Positions 5,674 through 13,068 of a DNA stretch of 17,150 nucleotides are shown in pieces. Source of the DNA: an uncultured Caryophanales bacterium (GTDB lineage: Bacteria; Bacillota_I; Bacilli_A; RFN20; CAG-826). A model generated the notes under the pieces. That model searched no databases. It was given only the letters and a program-made list of their open reading frames with translations, and had not been told where the DNA came from. Positions within the stretch are counted from its first letter, which is position 1, and the number at the start of each line of letters is the position of its first letter. The stretch covers positions 1 through 17,150 of the forward strand of contig CAMVBL010000021.1 in the NCBI GenBank assembly GCA_947165725.1, written 5' to 3'. A program made the translations under genes and the position numbers.

Positions 5674-6775
5674 TAGCGATACCTCCACTGACGTAATATT
5701 CTCCTTCTGGAGCGGTGCCTACTATCGCTTTTCCTGAGATATATCTAAGCGGATATGAGAAAGTGATTTTGCTTTTAGAAAACTCTACGAAATCTAGATA
5801 AAGAATCTTATTATCAAAGCGTTCTTTGCCGTTTATTGGAAGGTAAAAGCTAGGTGAAAAGATAAAACCTTCACGATAGATATCGCCTGTTTCAAGTGTT
5901 CTTTTATTTATATAAAAATTGGTTTTGTATTTAAAAGATAGCCTGCCTCTATTATTTTGGATATCTAAAGGGATGATAACGTTATCATTAGCATCATGTG
6001 TATAGTAAGAAAAGAGGTTTTCATGATCTTCAAATCTCAGGTTTAGACTTTTATAAGTTAATGGGAAATCTGATTCATAACTAAAGCCTTTATCTTTAAC
6101 ATCTAAACGATAATAATAATCACTTTCTAAATAGTCCCCTAAATTAGAAAAACTGATAGTTTCTTTAATAGATTTCATCTCATGTCCATCACCATAAAAA
6201 CCAATTGGTAAAGACTGATAGATGTTATTTCTATAATATTGATAAGTGTTGTTAGGAGTAGAGACTGGATATATTGTTGCACTGTAGGTCTTTAATATAG
6301 CGCGATTGCTCTTTGCTAAGATTTCAAATTTGAGGGTAATTCCTTTAACTGACAAACAGTTTCTAATAGGTACGAGAAAAGTTACTTCTTCTAAAGCATT
6401 ATCTTCATATGTTTTAGCGGGCATTGTGTTCGCGTTTAATAGCTCACCACTTGCGGTAAATATTCTTAATCTTTCTAATATTTGTTGATTATCAATATCG
6501 GCGCGATATGTAAATGTGGCATTAAAGTCAGGATCACCCACTTTGAAAGGTCCATAGATTGGACTAACAAAATAATCCACAGCGATTTTACCAATGTGCC
6601 CTGTTCCAGGAGTGGGCTTATCTTGGCTTAAGCCAGTCGACAAGTTAAAGGATGGCTTACTAGTGCTTGTGCCTACTGGTCCAGAAATGATTGGCTTATC
6701 AATCCCTTCTTTAGTGGTAAAGCCCATGATTCCAGAAATAAAAAGTGAACTAACTAATAAAATCCTTTTAACCAT
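5666..6775 (-). CDS. Unrecognised secreted protein in tad-like operon, 369 aa
   Basis: I do not recognise this protein. A short signal peptide (MVKRILLVSSLFISGIMG, residues 1-18) has no lipobox Cys, and there is no second membrane helix or sorting signal. A Pro/Ser/Thr/Gly-rich stretch follows (about 26-62). The rest is beta-strand-rich with many Tyr, Phe and Asn residues. It overlaps the HTH-like gene by 8 nt and the TadE-like gene by 8 nt, with GGAGG 9 nt from its ATG, so it is made with the pilus machine. An outside pilus component such as a tip protein, adhesin or wall guide would fit; this is inferred from location alone. Confidence 0.72.
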   Translation of the reverse strand: MVKRILLVSSLFISGIMGFTTKEGIDKPIISGPVGTSTSKPSFNLSTGLSQDKPTPGTGHIGKIAVDYFVSPIYGPFKVGDPDFNATFTYRADIDNQQILERLRIFTASGELLNANTMPAKTYEDNALEEVTFLVPIRNCLSVKGITLKFEILAKSNRAILKTYSATIYPVSTPNNTYQYYRNNIYQSLPIGFYGDGHEMKSIKETISFSNLGDYLESDYYYRLDVKDKGFSYESDFPLTYKSLNLRFEDHENLFSYYTHDANDNVIIPLDIQNNRGRLSFKYKTNFYINKRTLETGDIYREGFIFSPSFYLPINGKERFDNKILYLDFVEFSKSKITFSYPLRYISGKAIVGTAPEGEYYVSGGIAND

Positions 6776-7091
6776 GATAAAAAGCCTCCAAGAAACGAAG
6801 CATTGCTCTTTTCTTAAAACGATAAAAACTTGCTTTTGAATAAATACCTATCCACCAGTTTTGATAATTTTGGAAAAAGAATTCATTATTGATGAGATTC
6901 CTTTCTCTTTCATCTAGTGAACGATAAGCCTTTTCAACGCGTAACAAATAAACTTGATAAGGAGGATTATCTTCTTCAAGTATTTCGCCTCTTTGCCTCA
7001 TACTGATTAGCCTTTTAGCGATGAAGAATCGATAAGCCACTTCTTCAATCATTTCGTTTAATTGTTTGAAGCTTTTTTCGCATAGACTCAT
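6768..7091 (-). CDS. Possible helix-turn-helix (sigma region 4-like) protein, first gene of tad-like operon
   Basis: 107 residues, basic and helical, with no membrane segment. The segment LDERERNLINNEFFFQNY (about 59-76), then WWIGIYSKASFYRFKKRAML (79-98), has the layout of a two-helix DNA-binding unit as in sigma region 4 and phage ArpU/RinA-like regulators: an acidic first helix, a turn, then SKASFYRFKKRA as recognition helix. I cannot name a family with confidence; mycoplasma MG284/MPN403-like proteins are a possible comparison. As first gene of the operon it may regulate it. Its ribosome site AGGAGG is 11 nt from ATG and is predicted to lie inside an RNA hairpin. Confidence 0.6.
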   Translation of the reverse strand: MSLCEKSFKQLNEMIEEVAYRFFIAKRLISMRQRGEILEEDNPPYQVYLLRVEKAYRSLDERERNLINNEFFFQNYQNWWIGIYSKASFYRFKKRAMLRFLEAFYHG

Positions 7092-7097
7092 AACAAA

Positions 7098-7121
7098 GCC
7101 TCCTATAGATGAAATAGGGGC
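7098..7121 (-). promoter_or_regulatory. RNA hairpin covering the ribosome site of the tad-like operon's first gene
   Basis: In the minus-strand transcript, GCCCCTAT (7121-7114) pairs with ATAGGAGGC (7106-7098) as eight base pairs with one bulged A and a 7-nt loop. The 3' arm contains the AGGAGG ribosome site that precedes ATG at 7091. Such a hairpin could lower translation until opened by heat, a protein or a ligand. Energy was not computed. Confidence 0.5.
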
Positions 7122-7173
7122 GTTTTTTCGATTTTGTCCAAAAAAGTTGAATATTTTTTTCGCGGTTTTTTCT

Positions 7174-7190
7174 TTAATTCTTTGAATTAA
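7174..7190. promoter_or_regulatory. Palindrome TTAATTC-TTT-GAATTAA between divergent genes
   Basis: Perfect 7-bp arms (7174-7180 and 7184-7190) around a 3-bp centre, midway in the 173-bp gap between the tad-like operon and gmk. The gap is packed with A and T tracts of 5-7 bases, so local bending is likely. The palindrome is a candidate dimer-binding operator; AT richness raises the chance of coincidence. Confidence 0.45.
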
Positions 7191-7245
7191 CTTTTTTCAA
7201 AAAAATTGCAATAAAAAAAGAAAATGCGCTTTTTTTCAAAAGTGA

Positions 7246-7251
7246 TATAGT
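7246..7251 (+). promoter_or_regulatory. Candidate -10 box of gmk (TATAGT)
   Basis: TATAGT ends 14 nt before the gmk ATG at 7265, so transcription would start around 7258, leaving a leader of about 7 nt. No good -35 is seen 17 bp upstream, where the DNA is a T tract. No Shine-Dalgarno site exists upstream of the ATG. Confidence 0.45.
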
Positions 7252-7264
7252 ATTAGTAATTATT

Positions 7265-7801
7265 ATGATAGTTCTAAGCGGCGCAAGTGCATCAGGAAAA
7301 ACAGAAGCGGCAAAAATGCTGATGGCGAAATATGGCATTCAAAAGGCCATAACAACCACCACTCGTCCAATGCGCATTAATGAAGTCGACGGTAGGGACT
7401 ATTTTTTCGTTTCAAAAGAAAAATTTGATCAATTAATCAAAGAAGATAAATTCGTTGAATATACCCATTATAACGGTAACTACTATGGTTCCACTAAGGA
7501 CCAAATTGCTAATGACCGTGTCGTGGTTATTGATTTAGAAGGTTTGAAGTCATATTCGCGTCTTAATGACAAAAGAATTGTGACTTTTTATTTATCCACA
7601 TGTGAAAAGATTCGCTATAAGAGAATGTTAGAACGTGGCGATAAAGAAGAAGACGCTAAAAGACGTATTGAAAATGACCGTAAAGTCTTTGATTGCAATC
7701 AAATTCCAGATGTTGACTATAAGATTGATTCAGAAAATAGATCAATTGAAGAAGTCGCTGATCTAGTTTATCAATTATATACAAAACACTTAGGACTCTA
7801 G
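7265..7801 (+). CDS. gmk: Guanylate kinase
   Basis: Guanylate kinase phosphorylates GMP (and dGMP) to GDP with ATP, a step in GTP supply and in salvage. The P-loop is GASASGKT (6-13), then the GMP-binding segment TTTTRP (30-35), DYFF (45-48) and FVEYTHYNGNYYGST (63-77). Lid-type residues RYKRMLERG (117-125) and RRIEND (133-138) match the family. At 178 residues it is shorter than the common 200-210 aa but keeps every main motif. It is the only plus-strand gene, divergent from the tad-like operon and convergent with hflX; its TAG stop overlaps the hflX TAG stop. No ribosome site precedes the ATG, suggesting leaderless or near-leaderless translation. Whether another gmk exists elsewhere cannot be seen. 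Confidence 0.93.
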   Translation: MIVLSGASASGKTEAAKMLMAKYGIQKAITTTTRPMRINEVDGRDYFFVSKEKFDQLIKEDKFVEYTHYNGNYYGSTKDQIANDRVVVIDLEGLKSYSRLNDKRIVTFYLSTCEKIRYKRMLERGDKEEDAKRRIENDRKVFDCNQIPDVDYKIDSENRSIEEVADLVYQLYTKHLGL

Positions 7802-9054
7802 TTTTTAAGATATTTATAAGCGTAAGCAGGATTTAAGAGGACATCGCATAAATAGCCGTCTTCTTTTTCTTTGTGACTTAGAACATAGTTTTCTTTGCTA
7901 AAAGTGGCAAAATCCACACTGTAAGAAACAAGAAGTTCTTTTCTTAACCAATTCTTAGTGGCGTTACTAATAATAAACTTCAAGGCATCTAAGACATCAT
8001 TTTCATCTACTAGAGACACTAAGAGTTCATCTTCTTTAGGAATGAAGTTAGCAAATCCACCCAATAAATCATATTTGTTATAAATATTAATCATTGGGAT
8101 ATTATCCGCTTCTAAGGATTTAATGATACCTTTAGTGGTTTCAATTTCTTCTTCTTTGAATGGATCAGAAAGGTCAATAACTTGGACTAATAAATCCGCT
8201 TCTTTGATTTCTTCTAACGTAGAACGGAAAGCATCCACGAGATAGATTGGTAAATGAGAGATAAAACCAACTGTATCAGTTAAGAAGAATGTTGGATAAC
8301 CAAATATAGAAATGTTTCTTGTGGAAGTTTCTAAAGTCGCAAATAAGGCATTCTTTTCTAAGACTGTTTTATCTTCTTTAGAGAGCTTGACTAAGCGATT
8401 CATTAAGGTTGATTTACCAGCGTTTGTATAACCCACAATACAAATCTTTGGTGAAGGATTATTAATCCTCTTATTACGCATGTTTCTTCTCGAAAGTTTA
8501 ATAGCCTCTAGTTCTTTCTTCTTTTGCAAAACAGCTTTAGAAATTTGTCTTTTTGATAGTTCAATTTGCTTTTCACCTTTACCTTTGTTATGGCCACTTC
8601 CTGATGTTACTTGGGAATATGATGCTTTTTCATCAACAAGGTGATTCTTTAAATATTCTAAACGCGCAATTTCAACTTGAAGTTTAGCTTCTTTTGTTTT
8701 TGCGTTCTTTTCAAAAATGTTAAGGATAACAAATGTCCTATCGATTATTTCCGCTTTGGTGATAGCCTCAATGGCTTTCTTTTGTAAGCCTGTTAATTCA
8801 AAATTACAGGCAATGATATCAATTGGTTCTTCTGGATTTTGTTCGTTATATTGATGATAGTAATAAGCGATTTCCACAATCTTGCCAGAACCTAAATATG
8901 TATTCTTATCAATACTCTCAATGTCTTGCGAAAAATAGGAAATAACGGAATAACCAATTTCCTTTAACAATAAAGCGAATTCACTTTGATCGTGATTTAA
9001 TTCGAGGGAATTTGTCTTACCTTTTGAGATAACTAGGGCTTTCTTTTCTTCCAT
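7798..9054 (-). CDS. hflX: Ribosome-associated GTPase HflX
   Basis: HflX is a GTPase that binds the large ribosomal subunit and splits stalled or stress-idled ribosomes. The N-terminal HflX domain (about 1-115) is followed by a coiled-coil linker with GSGHNKGKGEKQIELSKR (152-169), where the family's GTRG is degenerate. GTPase motifs are intact: G1 GYTNAGKST (208-216), G2 near FATLETSTR (238-246), G3 DTVGF (260-264) and G4 NKYD (326-329). After G3 comes the hallmark AFRSTLEEIKEADLL. At 418 residues it is of normal length. It is last in an operon with two CNNM proteins, 11 nt downstream of the second. A weak AGGG precedes the ATG. Confidence 0.97.
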   Translation of the reverse strand: MEEKKALVISKGKTNSLELNHDQSEFALLLKEIGYSVISYFSQDIESIDKNTYLGSGKIVEIAYYYHQYNEQNPEEPIDIIACNFELTGLQKKAIEAITKAEIIDRTFVILNIFEKNAKTKEAKLQVEIARLEYLKNHLVDEKASYSQVTSGSGHNKGKGEKQIELSKRQISKAVLQKKKELEAIKLSRRNMRNKRINNPSPKICIVGYTNAGKSTLMNRLVKLSKEDKTVLEKNALFATLETSTRNISIFGYPTFFLTDTVGFISHLPIYLVDAFRSTLEEIKEADLLVQVIDLSDPFKEEEIETTKGIIKSLEADNIPMINIYNKYDLLGGFANFIPKEDELLVSLVDENDVLDALKFIISNATKNWLRKELLVSYSVDFATFSKENYVLSHKEKEDGYLCDVLLNPAYAYKYLKN

Positions 9055-9065
9055 AATTACTTACC

Positions 9066-10334
9066 CTACTCTTCTTTTTCAAATTCGTTATCGATTACTT
9101 TGAGTTTTTCAACGGTAAATTCATCCGCTTCAAGGACGATAAAGTGATAATGGGCAAAGTCAAATTCATCACCTTTTTTAGCAAATCTATCTAAGATGTC
9201 TTGGCAGAAACCACCCACTGTTGTGTAGTCAGTTTCCACTTCTTCTTCATAACCAATTAATTCAAAGAAGTCGTCGATGTTCATCGTGCCATCAACAATA
9301 TAGGTGCCATTACCTTTATCGACGTATTCTTCTTCGATTTCATCAAACTCATCAAAGATATCACCAACGATTTCTTCTAAGATATCTTCCATAGTGATAA
9401 TACCTTCGGTACCACCATATTCATCAATGACGACTGCAACGTGAACTTTCTTTTCTTTGAACTCTTTTAAAACGTCAAGAATTTGATGGTTTCTAGGAAC
9501 GATTAAAGGTTTATAGCAAAGTGATAAGATATCGATATCTTTAACACCTGCGAGAATCTTCTTTGCTAAGGCTTTAATTGGTAGAATACCAATAATGTTA
9601 TCAATTGTTTCATCATAGACAGGAACACGGGAGTGTTTAAAGAACTCTTTATCTTTGATAAGTTCGTTGATGTCTTCGTCTTTATCAATAGCGAAAACAT
9701 CCACTCTTGGAGTCATAATTTCGAAAGCTTCGATATCATTTAAATCAATCGCACTTCTTAATAATTCAGCTTCGTTTTCTTCTAAGATGCCTTCCTCTTC
9801 TAAAGAGTCTGCCATTTCAGTTAAGACATCTTCATCGATTTGATCTTCTTCTTTACTCTTTTTAGCGAAGAGTTTGCCAAATAACTTAAATACTTTAGCG
9901 ATTGGCCAAACAATGATAAAGAAGAGATACTTAAAGAACGTTACTGGGTAAGCAAACGCTAGAGCTAACGGATAATTAAATCTCTTAGCAAAAGCCTTAG
10001 GAATGAATTCGCAGAAGATAATGATGAATATTGTTAAGACAATTGTACCAATTGTTTCTGCTGCTTCTTGATTAGTTGGGGCTAAAGAAATCGCGATAAT
10101 AGTCACAATAGAAGCCGCTGCAACATTAACAATGTTGTTACCTAATAAGATTGCGGAAATAGATAATTCATAGTCATCAGCAATCTTGATGGCTAATTTA
10201 GCGCGTTTTTCTTTCTTACCTTTTTCTCTATTTAAACGGTCTTTATCCACCATGCCGTATACCATATCTGCAGCGGAAAAGAACATTGAGAACAATGCAC
10301 AGATAGCAACGATTAACCAATAATACCAGGCCAT
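9066..10334 (-). CDS. CNNM/CBS-domain transporter-like protein (CorB/HlyC family), full length
   Basis: Membrane proteins of this family move or regulate Mg2+ and are often annotated as hemolysin. Three parts are visible over 422 residues: a CNNM membrane domain (1-155) with FSAADM (19-24), GNNIVN (65-70) and EFIPK (109-113); a pair of CBS domains (about 205-325) with MTPRVDVF, SRVPVYD and VVIDEYGGTEGIITMED (301-317); and a C-terminal CorC_HlyC domain (about 340-418). The usual acidic FSxxE motif reads FSAAD. The gene starts 1 nt after the stop of the shorter paralogue, with AAGGA about 10 nt upstream, so translation is coupled. Confidence 0.93.
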   Translation of the reverse strand: MAWYYWLIVAICALFSMFFSAADMVYGMVDKDRLNREKGKKEKRAKLAIKIADDYELSISAILLGNNIVNVAAASIVTIIAISLAPTNQEAAETIGTIVLTIFIIIFCEFIPKAFAKRFNYPLALAFAYPVTFFKYLFFIIVWPIAKVFKLFGKLFAKKSKEEDQIDEDVLTEMADSLEEEGILEENEAELLRSAIDLNDIEAFEIMTPRVDVFAIDKDEDINELIKDKEFFKHSRVPVYDETIDNIIGILPIKALAKKILAGVKDIDILSLCYKPLIVPRNHQILDVLKEFKEKKVHVAVVIDEYGGTEGIITMEDILEEIVGDIFDEFDEIEEEYVDKGNGTYIVDGTMNIDDFFELIGYEEEVETDYTTVGGFCQDILDRFAKKGDEFDFAHYHFIVLEADEFTVEKLKVIDNEFEKEE

Positions 10335-10335
10335 A

Positions 10336-11346
10336 CTATCTATTTCCTTTCATGCTGTTTGGTTCAGAGATATCACTGACAAGTTCTTCTAAGACATCAT
10401 CCATGGTAACCATGCCTATCACTTTCTTATTTTTGTCTCTAACAATAGCAATATGTGTATGATGCTTTTTAAAGCCATTAAATAAATCATCAATCATAAT
10501 GTTTGATGAAACGAAATATGGCTTTTGAAGCTTGCTCTTAATAGAAATGTTTGGATTTCTTAAATAAGCACTTAAATATGTCTTAATATGAAGCACACCA
10601 ATGATGTTATCGAAATTCCCATCGTAGATAGGAATTCTAGAATAATTGGTGTTGATAATAATCTTGTGAAGTTTTTCTTTATCTAATTCTCTAATGTTAA
10701 GAGCAAAGATTTTATTTCTTGGAGTTAAGACTTCTTTAACATTAGTATCTGCGAACTCTAAAGCGGATTGAATAATATCACTTTGTTCTTCTTCTAAAAC
10801 ACCTTCATCAGAAACCTTTTCCACGACATTTTCAAAGTCATCTTCATCAAAGTCGACTTGTTCTTTAACCTTGAAGGCTTTTTCAATACCTTTAGTCATT
10901 AATTCAAATAACAAAGTTATAGGATAAAGAAGCATCATTAAACCGAAGACTGGGAAGACAAATATCTTACTAACAGTATCTGGAATACTTCTAGCAATTG
11001 TTTTTGGAAGAGCATCACCAAAGATATAAATAAGTAAAGAAATAACTACGGAAGCAAGGAAAGCGATTAAATCGCTTGTGTAATTAGTTAATGTACGAGT
11101 AAAAAGCGCTGTACAGATAACTGAAGCAGCGATAGCCACAATATTACTTCCTATTAAAACCGTGATTAATGCTCGGTCATATTTTTCTTGAACTTTGAGC
11201 ACTAATTTGGCAGATCTTTTACCTTCATCCGCTTCGACTTGCATCTTGAAGCGGTTTGCACACGCAAGTGCGGTTTCACCAGCAGAAAAGAAAAAATGTG
11301 CTAATACACAAATACTAATGATTACCCACGACAGAGGTACATCCAT
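10336..11346 (-). CDS. CNNM/CBS-domain protein, shorter paralogue lacking CorC_HlyC domain
   Basis: 336 residues with the same front as its neighbour: a CNNM domain with FSAGETAL (20-27), GSNIVA (66-71) and GDALPK (110-115), then a CBS pair (about 205-325) with LTPRNKIF, SRIPIYD and TMDDVLEELVSDI. It ends there: the CorC_HlyC domain of the next protein is absent. Instead of DEYGGTEG in the second CBS it reads RDKNKKVIG. I chose the ATG at 11346, where AGGAAG lies 10-14 nt upstream; the longer frame into the promoter has no ribosome site. The two proteins may form a heteromer, with this one as partner; that is inferred from adjacency and domain loss. Confidence 0.88.
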   Translation of the reverse strand: MDVPLSWVIISICVLAHFFFSAGETALACANRFKMQVEADEGKRSAKLVLKVQEKYDRALITVLIGSNIVAIAASVICTALFTRTLTNYTSDLIAFLASVVISLLIYIFGDALPKTIARSIPDTVSKIFVFPVFGLMMLLYPITLLFELMTKGIEKAFKVKEQVDFDEDDFENVVEKVSDEGVLEEEQSDIIQSALEFADTNVKEVLTPRNKIFALNIRELDKEKLHKIIINTNYSRIPIYDGNFDNIIGVLHIKTYLSAYLRNPNISIKSKLQKPYFVSSNIMIDDLFNGFKKHHTHIAIVRDKNKKVIGMVTMDDVLEELVSDISEPNSMKGNR

Positions 11347-11386
11347 TAATGCGCCCACTTCCTTTCTTTGCTGGCTGCAGTATATG

Positions 11387-11415
11387 AATATATCAATATT
11401 TTGTCCTACATTCAA
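11387..11415 (-). promoter_or_regulatory. Promoter of the CNNM-CNNM-hflX operon
   Basis: -35 TTGAAT (11415-11410), 17-bp spacer, -10 TATATT (11392-11387). Predicted start near 11380, about 34 nt before the ATG. It begins just downstream of the previous gene's terminator. Confidence 0.65.
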
Positions 11416-11419
11416 TGTA

Positions 11420-11447
11420 TAAATAAAAAGGTATGCAAGCATACCTT
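11420..11447 (-). terminator. Rho-independent terminator after the four-TM protein gene
   Basis: On the minus strand AAGGTATGC pairs with GCATACCTT (9-bp arms, 2-nt gap, so realistically 8 bp with a 4-nt loop), followed by TTTTTATTTA. It separates the 485-aa gene from the CNNM operon. Confidence 0.85.
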
Positions 11448-11461
11448 AATATTTATGATTT

Positions 11462-12919
11462 TTAGTCTTCCTCTGGATTTTCATCCACTGGCTGTTCTTT
11501 AAGTTTTTCAACCCAATCGGTATCAGCAATTGGTCCTTGTTCTAAGCCATCTTTTTCCATCACGGTTTGAATGAGTTCTTTACATCTTCTCATTGATAAA
11601 CCGGATTTAACTTTGAACACTAATGGGATTTCAGCGTAGATGCCTTTATGACCAGCATCTTGGACTGGGATTGGTGAATCTTTATAGTCTTCTGGGTTTA
11701 AGGCAAAATAGAGTTTTAAACTTAAACCGGCGATTGTTAATTTCACATATGTCTTTCTATGTAAGCGGAAGGCATCACCAGAATTAGACACTCTGGAATT
11801 AACACCATAGGAGAGGATCTCATTTTTGAGTTCGTTATAGTTTCTCTTCATTTCTTCATCAGCGTTCATCATTCTGACTTGGAATGGGATACGGATAATC
11901 TTATTCTTTTCCGCTGGCGCTTCTTCAACTGGAGCCTCCACGACTGGTTCTGGTTCCACGATAACTTCTTCTTGTGGAGCAGGTTCTGGTTGTGGTTCTT
12001 CCACTGGTTCAGGTTGTGGCTCTGGCTCAGGTTCTTTTGCAGGAGCAGGAGCAGGTTCTTCCTTCTTCACTGGCTGTTCTACTTGTTGAGTTGGAACTGT
12101 ACCAAAGTATTGCACGATTAATGGACTATTTGGATATTGATTATTGTTTTGAGGATTACGATTCATCTCATCTCTGACAATACTTCTAATGAGTTCAGCA
12201 AGATCCTTTTTAGAGAAGGAATCTTCTTCTTTGTTTTCCTCTTCTTGAGCAGGCTCTTCTTCAAAAGGAGCGGACTCTTGGATGACTGGTTTTTCTTCTT
12301 TTGGTTTTTCGTTTTTGATGGCTTCAAACATCACAGGTTGTTCACCTTTTCTTGGAGCATCTTTATCTTCCACACCCGGGTTTTTGAAGGCTTCAACAAC
12401 ACAGGCAAAATATGTGATATAAGAAAGAATGGCAAATAAACTTCCGGCGACGATAAGGATGACTGTTGGCCCTAATAATTGTTGGTTAGCTTCAAAGACA
12501 CCACGCTTATTTAAGATGGCCCAATATTTTGGTAAACCAGCAGCGCCTAACATGTAGATGAATAAGGAGAGAACCGCTAAGACGATACCAAAGGCCATGA
12601 TGGCTCTTTTCTTTTTAACGGCAATAAAAATACCGACGATTAAGAAGATCACAACGATAGTAATAAGACCATATAATAAACCACTTAAAGCAACATAGAA
12701 AATATTAGAAGCTTCATTTAATTTGAAGGTGAACAAATCTCCAAAATTGCCAAAGTGATATGAGAAAACATTTCCAAAATCTTTTAAATCAGCATCACCA
12801 GTTTTACTCGCGTTAGCACCAAAAATAAGCAATCCGAGAATAAAAATAGCGAGGAAAATAAACGATATAACTAAAAGGATTTTTAGCCCTTTTGAGGTTT
12901 CTTTTTCTGTTCTGTACAT
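11462..12919 (-). CDS. Four-TM protein with Pro/Glu-rich linker and a recurrent uncharacterised C-terminal domain
   Basis: 485 residues in three parts. Membrane helices at about 12-34, 74-100, 106-126 and 150-175. A linker (about 180-340) is acidic and then dominated by Pro-Glu pairs (285-335). A C-terminal domain (about 342-462) reads like an unnamed domain found in many Firmicutes proteins: KNEILSYG, then LKLYFALNPEDYKDSP (401-416) and KSGLSMRRCKELIQTVMEK (438-456). I recognise that domain by pattern only; its function is not known to me. The start at 12919 is set by AAGGAG 6 nt upstream; the frame runs 31 codons further without a ribosome site. It has its own promoter and terminator. The domain lies on the cytoplasmic side if the even number of helices puts both ends in. 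Confidence 0.78.
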   Translation of the reverse strand: MYRTEKETSKGLKILLVISFIFLAIFILGLLIFGANASKTGDADLKDFGNVFSYHFGNFGDLFTFKLNEASNIFYVALSGLLYGLITIVVIFLIVGIFIAVKKKRAIMAFGIVLAVLSLFIYMLGAAGLPKYWAILNKRGVFEANQQLLGPTVILIVAGSLFAILSYITYFACVVEAFKNPGVEDKDAPRKGEQPVMFEAIKNEKPKEEKPVIQESAPFEEEPAQEEENKEEDSFSKKDLAELIRSIVRDEMNRNPQNNNQYPNSPLIVQYFGTVPTQQVEQPVKKEEPAPAPAKEPEPEPQPEPVEEPQPEPAPQEEVIVEPEPVVEAPVEEAPAEKNKIIRIPFQVRMMNADEEMKRNYNELKNEILSYGVNSRVSNSGDAFRLHRKTYVKLTIAGLSLKLYFALNPEDYKDSPIPVQDAGHKGIYAEIPLVFKVKSGLSMRRCKELIQTVMEKDGLEQGPIADTDWVEKLKEQPVDENPEED

Positions 12920-12949
12920 AGGCTTCTCCTTACCTGTCAGTTCTACTTT

Positions 12950-12979
12950 ACTATATAGCGCACACGCTACGCATAGCAA
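12950..12979 (-). promoter_or_regulatory. Promoter of the 485-aa membrane protein gene, with internal inverted repeat
   Basis: -35 TTGCTA (12979-12974), 18-bp spacer, -10 TATAGT (12955-12950); leader of about 24 nt. The spacer contains TAGCG-TGTG-CGCTA (12969-12956), perfect 5-bp arms touching the -10, a plausible repressor site. Confidence 0.6.
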
Positions 12980-12984
12980 TAAAA

Positions 12985-13049
12985 AATTATTAAAAAGCCT
13001 GCAAAACGGCATTTTTTTGTTTGTTTTTCTTCCGAATTGCAGACTTTTT
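12985..13049 (-). terminator. Long-stem terminator after the lipoprotein gene
   Basis: Read on the minus strand, AAAAAGTCTGCAA (13049-13037) pairs with TTGCAGGCTTTTT (13004-12992) as a 13-bp stem with one G-U pair, extended by CGG/CCG after a small mismatch, with a large A-rich loop. T-rich DNA follows. It lies 20 nt past the stop codon of the lipoprotein gene. Confidence 0.65.
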
Positions 13050-13068
13050 GCTTTTTAATTAGTTTTTC

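Noticed and set aside
11879..12439. Overlapping plus-strand frames rich in Trp, Phe and Leu
   Set aside because: Reverse reading of the Pro/Glu-rich linker codons; low-complexity shadow of the 485-aa gene.
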